Shown piece after piece: positions 7,557 to 15,556 of a DNA stretch of 46,529 bases. The translations under genes and the position numbers were made by a program. The notes below the pieces were generated by a model. That model saw only the letters and a program-made list of their open reading frames with translations. It had not been told where the DNA came from and made no database searches. The stretch's first letter is position 1. Each line of letters opens with the position of its first letter. The DNA comes from Candidatus Gastranaerophilales bacterium (GTDB taxonomy: Bacteria > Cyanobacteriota > Vampirovibrionia > Gastranaerophilales > UBA9579): assembly GCA_028689995.1 (NCBI GenBank), contig JAQVCB010000013.1:1-46529 (forward strand), read 5' to 3'.

Positions 7557-8747
7557 ATGTACGATCAAAACACTAAATATCAGCATTTTATAACTGACCT
7601 TGATCAACTCAAAAGCAAGGATCAATTCAGAAGTCTTGTTTCAATTTCTGACAAAAACAACAAATATATAACAATAAAAGATAAAAAATACCTGAATCTA
7701 TCTTCTAACGATTATCTTGGCCTTGCCAATGATGCCGAACTGCTCGAAAAATTTTCAGAAATAGTATTTAAAGATAAACTTATCAATAAACTTGGCATGA
7801 GCAGTGCATCTTCAAGACTTCTAACCGGTAATCACGAATTATATGAAGAACTGGAAGATGAGCTTTGTAAATTATACGACAGAGAAGCATCTATTGTCTT
7901 TAGTAGCGGCTATCATGCCAATACAGGTATTATTTCAGCTATAACTCAAAAAGGTGACCTGATACTTTCAGATAAACTGAACCATGCCAGCATAATTGAC
8001 GGTATGAGACTATCGAGAGCTGACTTTTTAAGATATAACCATCTTGATTACAATCACCTAAAAAATCTGCTTGAATCAAACCTCGATAAATATAAAAATA
8101 TTCTTGTAATTTCAGAATCAATATTCAGCATGGACGGAGACAGGACTGATCTTAAAAAACTCGTAGACTTAAAGAACCAATATAACACTATTTTAATGAT
8201 AGATGAAGCCCATGCCATAGGAGTATTTGGAGAAAAAGGCTGTGGAATTTGCGAAGAAGACAATTTAATTCAGAACATAGATATAATAGTAGGTACGTTT
8301 GGCAAAGCACTTGCTTCTGTCGGGGCTTACGCAATAATTAATAATATTCTAAAGGAATATCTGATTAACAAAATGAGACCTTTTATATTTACCACTGCTC
8401 TTCCTGCATTTAATCTCTACTGGACACTTATGATTATTAAAGCTTTACCTTCATTTAAGTTCAAAAGAGAACACCTCAAGGATATTTCTGACTTTCTTAG
8501 AAACTCTATACAAGATCAAGGCTTTGTAACAGGTGGGGAAAGCCAAATAATTCCTGTTATAATAGGAGAAAATGACAAAACCGTAAAAACAGCAGAAAAA
8601 TTAAAAGACGCAGGCATCTGGCTTCTTCCTATCAGACCCCCCTCTGTCCCTGAAGGAACATCAAGGTTACGGATATCACTTTCAGCCTCATTAGAAAAAA
8701 CTGATATCAGTACCATACCGGACATTATTAAAGGTGAAACCCTTTGA
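7557..8747 (+). CDS. bioF: 8-amino-7-oxononanoate synthase
   Basis: 396 residues, standard length for this PLP-dependent alpha-oxoamine synthase. It condenses pimeloyl-thioester with L-alanine in the first ring-building step of biotin synthesis. Visible motifs are the N-terminal LNLSSNDYLGLA, His143 in SDKLNHASIIDG, the cofactor-binding DEAHAIGVFG (Asp216, His219) and the Schiff-base Lys250 in GTFGKALASVGAY. KBL and CqsA relatives share the fold, but the bioG and bioC neighbours settle the assignment. An AAAGAGG ribosome-binding site lies upstream with a slightly long spacer. It is the first gene of bioF-bioG-bioC and overlaps bioG by 4 bases. Confidence 0.95.
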   Translation: MYDQNTKYQHFITDLDQLKSKDQFRSLVSISDKNNKYITIKDKKYLNLSSNDYLGLANDAELLEKFSEIVFKDKLINKLGMSSASSRLLTGNHELYEELEDELCKLYDREASIVFSSGYHANTGIISAITQKGDLILSDKLNHASIIDGMRLSRADFLRYNHLDYNHLKNLLESNLDKYKNILVISESIFSMDGDRTDLKKLVDLKNQYNTILMIDEAHAIGVFGEKGCGICEEDNLIQNIDIIVGTFGKALASVGAYAIINNILKEYLINKMRPFIFTTALPAFNLYWTLMIIKALPSFKFKREHLKDISDFLRNSIQDQGFVTGGESQIIPVIIGENDKTVKTAEKLKDAGIWLLPIRPPSVPEGTSRLRISLSASLEKTDISTIPDIIKGETL

Positions 8748-9412
8748 ATACCTACCTTATCAATAACAATTCAAAAAAATTAATCCTGTTTTTCAACGGC
8801 TGGAGTATGGATGAAAACCATCTGTTGCGTTTAAAATCCACCAACTATGATATTCTTATATGTTCTGATTATCAGGATTTATCCCCACTTTGCAATGATA
8901 AATTAAAAAATTACAGTGATATTACAATCATTGCATGGTCCATGGGTGTTTTTGCGGCAAACAAATTAAAAAAATACCTGAATAATGTCAGCTTATCAAT
9001 TGCAATTAACGGCACTTTAAAACCTATTGATGATAAATACGGCATACCGGAAGCCATCTTTGAAGCAACTTTGAATAATTTTAATGCTGAAACCAGAGAA
9101 AAATTTTACAAAAGAATGTTTAAAAATAACGAGGATTTTGAAAAATTTCTCCTAAATCAATCAAAAAGAAGTGCTAATGACCAAAAAAGAGAATTAATAA
9201 CTTTGCAAAACTATATAATTAAGGAAAATGGTAGTAAAAATTGTTTTGATCGAGTTATCATTGGTAAATACGATAAAATCATTCCTGCAAAAAATCAAAT
9301 TAGATTTTGGAATGAAACAGAAAAATCGAATCCAGTAATAATAGAAGAAGGTCATTACCCTTTTTTCCGCTGGCAAAATTATGAAGAGATAATTGAATAT
9401 GCAAGCAATTAA
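8744..9412 (+). CDS. bioG: BioG-type pimeloyl-[ACP] methyl ester esterase
   Basis: 222 residues, alpha/beta hydrolase. It starts with TTG at 8744-8746, overlapping the bioF TGA, which suggests coupled translation. The BioG hallmarks are visible: LILFFNGWSMD near the N-terminus (oxyanion region), nucleophile Ser66 in AWSMG, Asp177 in KYDKIIP and His204 in EEGHYPFF, together a complete triad. BioG cleaves the methyl ester of pimeloyl-ACP, ending the BioC-primed fatty-acid cycles. It is a non-homologous replacement for E. coli BioH. The bioF-bioG-bioC order is coherent with this. Confidence 0.92.
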   Translation: MNTYLINNNSKKLILFFNGWSMDENHLLRLKSTNYDILICSDYQDLSPLCNDKLKNYSDITIIAWSMGVFAANKLKKYLNNVSLSIAINGTLKPIDDKYGIPEAIFEATLNNFNAETREKFYKRMFKNNEDFEKFLLNQSKRSANDQKRELITLQNYIIKENGSKNCFDRVIIGKYDKIIPAKNQIRFWNETEKSNPVIIEEGHYPFFRWQNYEEIIEYASN

Positions 9413-10151
9413 TAAAGAACTTGTTCGAAAGAGATTCCAAAGAAGTCTTAATACTTATGACAACGAAGCTACCGTTCAAAAACGAATGGCATTAAGTCTT
9501 ATAAACTTTTTAACTACTAACGCTGGCAATAAATTTGATAAAATTCTTGAAATTGGATGTGGAACAGGTAATTTAACAAGACAAACAATTCAAAATCTTG
9601 ATCATAAAGAGTTAATTGTTAACGATATTGTTGAAGAAACAGAAAAATATGTTCAAAACCTCTCCAGCAAGATTTTTTTCATACCGGGAGATGCAGAAAA
9701 CATAGACCTTCCAACAAATCTTGATCTAATAATATCAAACGCATCATTTCAATGGATGGCAGATCTCCCTGAATTTCTTAAAAAACTCCATTCCTGCCTT
9801 AATAAAGATGGGATATTAGCTTTTACTTCTTTTTCACCTGATAATTTTAGTGAAATTTCAAAATTAACAGATAATAAGCTACAATCTTACAGCCTTATAG
9901 AACTTATTTATCTTGTAAATGATTATTATGAAACTGTTTACACTCATAACGAGATGGAAAAGCTTAACTTTAACAGTCCATTAGAAGTCCTTGAACATGT
10001 AAAACAAATAGGTGTTAACGCCATGGCTCAAAGATTCTGGACAAAAAAAGATTTAAATGAATTTAAAATTAACTATATAAAGTATTTTAGCAATGATGGC
10101 AAAGTAAATTTAACTTACTGCCCCGATTATTATGTTCTGAAAGCAAAGTAA
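9399..10151 (+). CDS. bioC: Malonyl-[ACP] O-methyltransferase BioC
   Basis: 250 residues from ATG 9399, preferred over the TTG at 9393 because a GAAGAGA site sits about 10 bases upstream. It overlaps the end of bioG by 14 bases. The N-terminus (KELVRKRFQRSLNTYDNEATVQ) is typical of BioC. SAM-binding motif I is LEIGCGTGNL (residues 50-59), and ISNASFQWMADL matches the conserved NxxxQW block. It methylates malonyl-ACP so that the fatty-acid synthesis machinery can build pimeloyl-ACP. It is the last gene of the operon; a hairpin at 10163-10194 just after the stop may help termination. Confidence 0.93.
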   Translation: MQAINKELVRKRFQRSLNTYDNEATVQKRMALSLINFLTTNAGNKFDKILEIGCGTGNLTRQTIQNLDHKELIVNDIVEETEKYVQNLSSKIFFIPGDAENIDLPTNLDLIISNASFQWMADLPEFLKKLHSCLNKDGILAFTSFSPDNFSEISKLTDNKLQSYSLIELIYLVNDYYETVYTHNEMEKLNFNSPLEVLEHVKQIGVNAMAQRFWTKKDLNEFKINYIKYFSNDGKVNLTYCPDYYVLKAK

Positions 10152-10162
10152 TATTTTTACCT

Positions 10163-10865
10163 CTATGTAACAAAATAGTGATTATGTTACATAGGAATCT
10201 GTTTAAGCTGAGATATGGATTTGATTTGTTAATTTGTACCAGTAAAATTGTTAATTCGTCAGAACAATGTTTGATTATAACTATAAATATATATTACTTG
10301 TTCTTCCTTACCTCTAAAGGGGCTGGAACAATTTTACCTGTAATACTCGCTCATAACGGATTGTAAAAAACCTTTTAAGGCGGCGAATTTACACATAGCC
10401 CCTCCTTTTTCATTTTGTCTTTATTTATTTAAGGAGGGATGGGAAAGAAGTGTTTTTGGACTTAAATTGAAGCAGAATTGTTTGTTGGTTGAATAGAAGA
10501 AGGGGCTATGTGTAAATCCTTGCTGAAAAAGGTTTTAACAATCCATAATTCACTTCTTGCTAGTTTTTATTTAAAAAGATGATTTCAGATTCCCCCTTAA
10601 AAGAATTTCGTGATTTTTCTTAGTGAACGTGTCTTTAGGAGGGCGAGGACTGACCGAACCAGCTTGCTGGTGAGATTCCGCAGCCGATACATTATGTCTC
10701 TTAAAATCTGTCTAGTGAACTTAGAAAAATAGAAATTATTTTCGGGGGTGGTTTTCTTTTTCCATATTTTCTTTGTCCACACAAAGAAAATATGGGCGGG
10801 TTTGGGTTGCAGACCCATTATAAAAATAAGTACCTATGTAACATAATCACTATTGTGTTTCATTC
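10163..10865. repeat. 703-bp non-coding segment with nested inverted repeats
   Basis: The ends (10163-10194 and 10834-10865) are inverted copies of a 32-bp sequence that is itself palindromic (CTATGTAACA...TGTTACATAG at the left end). Inside, a second inverted pair of about 45 bp lies at 10358-10402 and 10501-10544, sharing TTTACACATAGCCCCT. A further perfect 14-bp stem hairpin is at 10762-10775 / 10782-10795. The short open frames here (62 and 73 residues) have low-complexity, repeat-derived sequence and no family signal. It reads as a composite of dispersed repeats or a non-autonomous mobile element between bioC and the phosphoglycerate mutase pair. Confidence 0.65.
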
Positions 10866-10878
10866 AAGATTTTGAAAA

Positions 10879-10976
10879 TTGTAAATTAAAATTCTTTAGT
10901 AATAATTTTATGGCAACTTTTTTGTTTCAGAAGATTTTATTAATTATGATTAAAATAAATTGAGAAAGCATTTTAA
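10879..10976 (+). promoter_or_regulatory. Leader of first gpmI, duplicated before the second
   Basis: From TTGTAA (10879) to the ATG there are 98 bases that align along their length with 13041-13136. Shared blocks include TTGTAAATTAAAA, ATTTTAT..CAACTTTTTTG and GAGATTTTATTA. TTGTAA may be a -35 box. The shared leader shows the duplication unit included the regulatory region. Confidence 0.55.
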
Positions 10977-12794
10977 ATGTTTGGATCAGGAATAATTACA
11001 AATTATTCTCCGCAAAGAAGTTATTTTTGCAATGAAAAAACTACAAAATTAAATCAGAATTTTTCCGCACCCTCCGAGATCCAGTTTCAAGGCAGCAGTA
11101 CCGGCTCCTCGCCGCCACAACTACCTTTCATCTTTCTAATGTCGGGCTTAAATTCGATTTTCCCATGCAACAGCGGGAGTGGAGCAAACTCGAAGGCAGG
11201 CTTTGCCTGCATGGAGGGTTTGCATAACTCGTTCCCAGAAAATCAGAATTTTTCCACACCCTCCATATCTTTTGGAAGAAAAGTTGTCCTTGCAATACTG
11301 GACGGATGGGGAAACAGAGAAGAGAATAATGGTAATGCAATAAAACTGGCAAATCCTGTAAACTTTAATAAAATAATGACGACCTGTCCAACTTCTGAGC
11401 TTGATGCACACGGAGAACATGTTGGGCTTCCTGAAGGTCAATTGGGGAATTCTGAAGCAGGCCACTCCTGTATTGGAGGAGGGCGAGTTGTACTTCAGGA
11501 TATAACAAGAATAAACAAATCTATTGAAAATGGTGATTTTTTTAAAAACCCTGCTTTACTTAAAGCGATGCAGAATGCCAAAGATAATAATTCAGCGCTC
11601 CATCTTATGGGACTTGTCAGCACCAACGGAGCACACAGCTCGTTAGATCATTTATACGCTCTTATAAATATGGCAAAGCAGCAGGGTATAAAAAATGTAT
11701 ATGTGCATGCCTTTCTTGATGGCAGAGATACTGCATATCAAAGCGGCATTGAATTCATTAAAAAAGTTGATAATAAACTTTCAGAAACTGGTTATCCTCC
11801 TGTAGCCTCTGTTATGGGTGCATTCTATGCTATGGATAGAGATAATAACTGGAGTAGAGTAAAAGAAGCTTATGATTGTTTAATTTCGGGCACTAAGAAT
11901 GAAACTGATTCTGCGGTTAAAAGTATTGAAAAATCTTATGAAGCCGGTATATCCGATGAATTTATTCTTCCGACTGTTACCGGAGATGAAAATTCAAGAA
12001 TCAAGGATAATGACTCGATTATTTGTTTTAATTACAGAGCTGATAGAGCTAGAGAAATAACTAATGCTTTCACAAAACAAAGTATTTCAGGGTTTAACAG
12101 AGAAGAAATTCCTAAAAATCTCTGTTATGTCTGTATGACAGAGTATGATGAAAAAAATACATTACCTGTTGCATTTCCTCCGCTTGAATCGAAAAACTAT
12201 TTATCGGAAGTTCTTTCAAAAGCCGGTAAAAAACAGCATAAAGTAGCCGAAACTGAAAAATATGCGCATGTTACATTCTTCCTTAACGGAAGCAGGGAAA
12301 AACCTTTCTTGAAAGAAACCAGAACACTTGTTCCTTCAATAAAAATACAGTCTTATGATAAAAACCCGGAAATGAGAGCGGAAGAAGTAACTCAGAAAAC
12401 GATAAAAGCATTAAAAAATAATGATGTTGTAATTGTTAACTATGCAAACTCTGATATGGTAGGTCACACAGGAAATCTTGAAGCCACAAAAAAAGCGGTT
12501 AATACTGTTGATAATTGTCTTAAAAAACTTGTAAAAGCAGCCAAAGAGGAAGATGCGACTATAGTTCTTACAGCAGATCACGGTAATGCTGAATGTATGA
12601 TTGATCCAGTGACAGGAAATCCTTTCACGACTCATACAAAAAACAAAGTCCCGTTTGCAGTTATTAATGCGGAAGATCCAGATTTACAACTCAAAAAAAC
12701 AGGTTCTCTTATTGATATTGCACCAACAGTGCTGGATCTTTTAGATATTAAAAAACCTGAAGAAATGACAGGACAGTCCTTAATACTTAAATAA
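10977..12794 (+). CDS. gpmI: Cofactor-independent phosphoglycerate mutase, copy 1, with repeat-invaded N-terminus
   Basis: 605 residues against about 510 for typical GpmI, which interconverts 3- and 2-phosphoglycerate. The catalytic part begins near residue 102 (KVVLAILDGWG, metal-binding Asp109). The nucleophile is Ser159 in GNSEAGH. HAFLDGRDT, YRADRARE, AETEKYAHVTFF, DMVGHTG and TADHGN are all present. Two changes stand out. The usual GRxYAMDRD block reads GAFYAMDRD, losing the Arg that contacts substrate in GpmI structures, and the usual RDTPP reads RDTAY. Residues 1-101 are an extension containing a 63-codon in-frame insert flanked by 25-bp direct repeats and ending in ISFGRK. Activity is plausible but may be altered. 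Confidence 0.9.
   Translation: MFGSGIITNYSPQRSYFCNEKTTKLNQNFSAPSEIQFQGSSTGSSPPQLPFIFLMSGLNSIFPCNSGSGANSKAGFACMEGLHNSFPENQNFSTPSISFGRKVVLAILDGWGNREENNGNAIKLANPVNFNKIMTTCPTSELDAHGEHVGLPEGQLGNSEAGHSCIGGGRVVLQDITRINKSIENGDFFKNPALLKAMQNAKDNNSALHLMGLVSTNGAHSSLDHLYALINMAKQQGIKNVYVHAFLDGRDTAYQSGIEFIKKVDNKLSETGYPPVASVMGAFYAMDRDNNWSRVKEAYDCLISGTKNETDSAVKSIEKSYEAGISDEFILPTVTGDENSRIKDNDSIICFNYRADRAREITNAFTKQSISGFNREEIPKNLCYVCMTEYDEKNTLPVAFPPLESKNYLSEVLSKAGKKQHKVAETEKYAHVTFFLNGSREKPFLKETRTLVPSIKIQSYDKNPEMRAEEVTQKTIKALKNNDVVIVNYANSDMVGHTGNLEATKKAVNTVDNCLKKLVKAAKEEDATIVLTADHGNAECMIDPVTGNPFTTHTKNKVPFAVINAEDPDLQLKKTGSLIDIAPTVLDLLDIKKPEEMTGQSLILK
11051..11264. repeat. In-frame repeat insertion inside gpmI copy 1
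   Basis: A 25-bp sequence at 11051-11075 (AAATCAGAATTTTTCC then CACCCTCC) recurs at 11240-11264 with a single mismatch. The spacing is 189 bp, exactly 63 codons. The inserted stretch is more G+C-rich than the gene, has a GCAGGCTTTGCCTGC hairpin and contains the AGCGGGAGTG...ATAACTCGTTCC repeat (11172-11235) also found at 43099-43166. Removing one repeat and the insert restores an uninterrupted N-terminus ending ISFGRK. Confidence 0.75.
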
Positions 12795-13040
12795 TCTGAT
12801 ACCCATTAGTCTCCTGAAAGTATTAACTTATCAAAAAGAAAAAAGACCGGCAGATAGGTTGCGCCGATCTTTGATGAAAACAGTTTATGAGTGAGAGTGG
12901 AATATGCACATTTATATATAACCAAAATATTTCTGTTCAACATATTACCCATCTGGGCATTTGCAAGGATAATCCTAAGTGTCCTTATGACAACTAACTT
13001 ACTTATACTCGAAAATCCTGTACATACTGTTTATTAAAAA
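12795..13040. other. Intergenic region between the gpmI copies
   Basis: No gene seen. AAAGACCGGC (12842-12851) pairs with GCCGATCTTT (12863-12872) except for one mismatch. This is a probable weak terminator for copy 1, although the T-tract is short. The rest is featureless down to the duplicated leader at 13041. Confidence 0.5.
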
Positions 13041-13136
13041 TTGTAAATTAAAACTCTTTTACAATGATTTTATAACAACTTTTTTGATTGAGGAGATTTT
13101 ATTAGTTGTGATTCACATAAATAGAGAGTGTGTAAA
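13041..13136 (+). promoter_or_regulatory. Leader of second gpmI, homologous to that of the first
   Basis: 96 bases from TTGTAA (13041-13046) to the ATG, matching 10879-10976 at most positions. It differs close to the start codon, where AGAGAG serves as the probable ribosome-binding site. Confidence 0.55.
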
Positions 13137-14843
13137 ATGTTTGAAACCGGAATCGTTGGAAATAATTTTTCACAGAAAACTTATCCAATACAAAAAAATA
13201 ATTCTATTCAAAACAGCAGATATTCTTATCAAAAAATTTTTTCAACAGGAGACAGATTTTCCAGTAATGAAAAAGCTATAAGTTATAATAATTCATTCAT
13301 ATCGTTCGGAAGAAAAGTCGTACTTGCAATTTTAGACGGATGGGGCAACGGAAAAGAAAATGATCCCGGTAATACATTGGACCTGGTAAAGCCAGAGACC
13401 TTTAATGAAATAATGGCAACATGTCCCAATACAAATCTTTATGCACATGGAGAACATGTCGGACTTCCTGAAGGTCAAATGGGAAATTCTGAAGTCGGTC
13501 ATACTCATATAGGCGGCGGAAGAGTTGTTTCTCAGGATTTAACGAGAATAGACAAGTCAATTAAAGACGGTGATTTCTTTGAAAATGCTGAATTGCTTAA
13601 AGCAATGCAGCATGCCAAAGAAAATAATTCAGCACTTCATTTGATGGGACTTGTAAGCACCGGTGGAGTTCACAGTTCATTAAATCATCTGTTATCAATT
13701 ATAGACATGGCAAAACAGCAGGGCGTAGAAAAAGTATATGTCCATGCTTTCCTTGACGGAAGGGATACACCTCCTCAAAGCGCTGTTGGATTTGTTAATA
13801 AAGTAGAAGAAAAACTTAAAGAAAATGGTTACCCTCCGGTCGCATCTGTCATGGGTAGAATATACGCCATGGACAGAGATAAAGACTGGAGTAAAATAGA
13901 AACAGCATATAATTGTCTTCTTTCAGGTACCGGAAGTAAAGCTGATTCTGCTATAGAAGGCATTGAACAGTCTTATAAAAATAAAATAAATGATGAATTT
14001 GTCGAACCAACAGTTATTGGAGATAAAAATTCAAGAATCAAGGATAAAGATTCAGTAATATTCTTTAATTTCAGGGCTGATAGAGCAAGAGAAATCACAG
14101 ATGCAATGACAAAATCAAATAAAGATTTTTCAGGATTTGAAAGAAAAACTGTTCCTCAAAATCTCAATTATACCTGTATGACAAGTTATTTTGAAAAAAC
14201 TGACTTACCGGTTGCATTTAAACCGCAAAGTGCTGAAAACTTTTTATCAGAAGTTCTTTCTAAATCAGGAAAGAAACAGTTTAAAGTAGCAGAAACACAA
14301 AAATTTGATCATATAACAAACTTCTTTAATAACGGAAGAAAAACACCTTTCCCCGGTGAAATACAACAGCTAATCAAATCAGATGAAGGTATAACATTTG
14401 ACGAAAAACCGGAAATGAAAGCTAAAGAAATAACAGAAGAAGTCAAGAACGCATTAAGATCAAATGATTATGAATTTGTTCTAGTAAACTATGCTAACCC
14501 TGATATGGTAGGTCATACAGGAAAGATTGATGCCGCAAAAAAAGCAGTTACTACGGTCGATAATTGCCTAAAAGATCTTGTTAAAACAGCAAAAGAAGAA
14601 GACGCAACTATAATTTTAACAGCAGACCATGGCAATATTGAGCAAATGATTGATCATACAACAAATGAACCTCACACCGCACACACTACTAATATGGTTC
14701 CGCTTGCAATTATTAATGCAAAAGATCCTGATATCAAACTTAAAAAATCAGGTTCTTTGGTTGATGTAGCTCCAACAGTGCTTGATCTTATGGAAATTAA
14801 AAAACCCGAAGAAATGACAGGCGAATCATTAATTGTAAAATAA
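13137..14843 (+). CDS. gpmI: Cofactor-independent phosphoglycerate mutase, copy 2, with N-terminal extension
   Basis: 568 residues from the ATG at 13137, chosen over a GTG at 13128 because it aligns with the first copy's start and has AGAGAG 8 bases upstream. All main GpmI motifs are intact: ILDGWG, GNSEVGH (Ser118), STGGVHS, HAFLDGRDTPPQSA, GRIYAMDRD with both Arg residues, FRADRARE, DMVGHTG, TADHGN and AHTTNMVP. It is therefore the better candidate for the working glycolytic enzyme. One region (ETQKFDHITNFFNNGR) departs from the usual ETEKYAHVTFFFNGG that copy 1 retains. Residues 1-59 are a polar Asn/Ser-rich extension ending FISFGRK, not a signal peptide. Downstream are two palindromic repeats, then the ribosomal operon terminator. 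Confidence 0.93.
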   Translation: MFETGIVGNNFSQKTYPIQKNNSIQNSRYSYQKIFSTGDRFSSNEKAISYNNSFISFGRKVVLAILDGWGNGKENDPGNTLDLVKPETFNEIMATCPNTNLYAHGEHVGLPEGQMGNSEVGHTHIGGGRVVSQDLTRIDKSIKDGDFFENAELLKAMQHAKENNSALHLMGLVSTGGVHSSLNHLLSIIDMAKQQGVEKVYVHAFLDGRDTPPQSAVGFVNKVEEKLKENGYPPVASVMGRIYAMDRDKDWSKIETAYNCLLSGTGSKADSAIEGIEQSYKNKINDEFVEPTVIGDKNSRIKDKDSVIFFNFRADRAREITDAMTKSNKDFSGFERKTVPQNLNYTCMTSYFEKTDLPVAFKPQSAENFLSEVLSKSGKKQFKVAETQKFDHITNFFNNGRKTPFPGEIQQLIKSDEGITFDEKPEMKAKEITEEVKNALRSNDYEFVLVNYANPDMVGHTGKIDAAKKAVTTVDNCLKDLVKTAKEEDATIILTADHGNIEQMIDHTTNEPHTAHTTNMVPLAIINAKDPDIKLKKSGSLVDVAPTVLDLMEIKKPEEMTGESLIVK

Positions 14844-14849
14844 TAACGT

Positions 14850-14945
14850 GTCATTGCGAAACTTGCATGCAAGCTGTGGCAATCTTGCCAATAACCTAAA
14901 TTGATTAGATCACCACGTCGTCTTTTCATTCCTCCTCGTAATGAC
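14850..14945. repeat. Dispersed palindromic repeat of the GTCATTGCGA type
   Basis: It begins GTCATTGCGA (14850-14859) and ends TCGTAATGAC (14936-14945), inverted with one mismatch. Internal GTGGCAATCTT and AGATCACCACGTCGTC also face each other. A perfect CTTGCATGCAAG palindrome lies at 14862-14873. This is the familiar 'rickettsial-style' GTCATTGCGA repeat seen scattered in several bacterial genomes (recall). It lies 7 bp after the stop of gpmI copy 2. Confidence 0.75.
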
Positions 14946-14977
14946 AATATCAATAAATTACAAAATATCTAACATTT

Positions 14978-15086
14978 ACTGAATTTTTGAAATAGTTATA
15001 AAAATAGGTTAGACCTCTATTAGAGAACACTGCAAACTCAAAATAGAGGTCTAATAATATTTCTGTATCTATTTCAAAAATTCAGT
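14978..15086. repeat. 109-bp element with two nested perfect inverted repeats
   Basis: The outer arms are 18 bp and perfect: ACTGAATTTTTGAAATAG at 14978-14995 and its complement at 15069-15086. The inner arms are 13 bp and perfect: TTAGACCTCTATT at 15009-15021 and its complement at 15042-15054. There is no coding content. It is probably a MITE-like repeat; the inner hairpin could also act as a terminator. Confidence 0.7.
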
Positions 15087-15111
15087 TTTAGTATTGAAAA
15101 ATAAGTGATTT

Positions 15112-15148
15112 AAAAAGAGAAGCTCCCTTGAAAGGAGCTTCTCTTTTT
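15112..15148 (-). terminator. Strong terminator of the ribosomal operon, bidirectional
   Basis: AAAAAGAGAAGCTCC (15112-15126) and GGAGCTTCTCTTTTT (15134-15148) form a perfect 15-bp stem with A/T runs at its base, 12 bases past the rpsI stop. Confidence 0.92.
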
Positions 15149-15160
15149 GTTTCTTCAATA

Positions 15161-15556
15161 TTAACGTTTTGAGAATTGGAAACGTTTTCTTGCTCTTTTG
15201 CGACCATATTTTTTACGTTCTTTTACTCTTGCATCTCTTGTGAGTAAACCTTCTGAACGCAAAACAGGTTTATTTTCTTCATTCAACTCTAATAAAGCTC
15301 TTGATATACCATGCCTGATTGCTCCGGCTTGTGAACTAATACCGCCACCGACAACTTTTACATAAACGTCATATTTTGTTTCATTTTGTGTTAAAACAAG
15401 TGGTTGATATACCACCATCTCAAGTGAAGGACGATTACCAAGATAATCTTTTATGGTTCTGTTATTAATAATAACTTTACCTTTTCCAGGTACTACCTTA
15501 ACACGTGCTATAGCGCATTTTCTGCGTCCAACTCCGCGATTTTCCGTTACCGCCAT
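15161..15556 (-). CDS. rpsI: 30S ribosomal protein S9
   Basis: 131 residues, standard S9. It has the N-terminal GVGRRKCAIARVKVVPGKG and the invariant C-terminal tail KKYGRKRARKRFQFSKR, whose last Arg reaches the P-site tRNA. It is the last gene of the operon. Its start overlaps the rplM stop by one base, so translation is probably coupled. A strong terminator follows immediately. Confidence 0.97.
   Translation of the reverse strand: MAVTENRGVGRRKCAIARVKVVPGKGKVIINNRTIKDYLGNRPSLEMVVYQPLVLTQNETKYDVYVKVVGGGISSQAGAIRHGISRALLELNEENKPVLRSEGLLTRDARVKERKKYGRKRARKRFQFSKR

Noticed and set aside
10178-10818. Two short frames (62 and 73 codons) in the repeat segment
   Set aside because: Both consist of repeat arms and hairpins, lack ribosome-binding sites and have no family resemblance.
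14672-14953. 93-codon minus-strand frame over the end of gpmI copy 2
   Set aside because: Its first half is the GTCATTGCGA repeat and its second half is antisense to the mutase gene.
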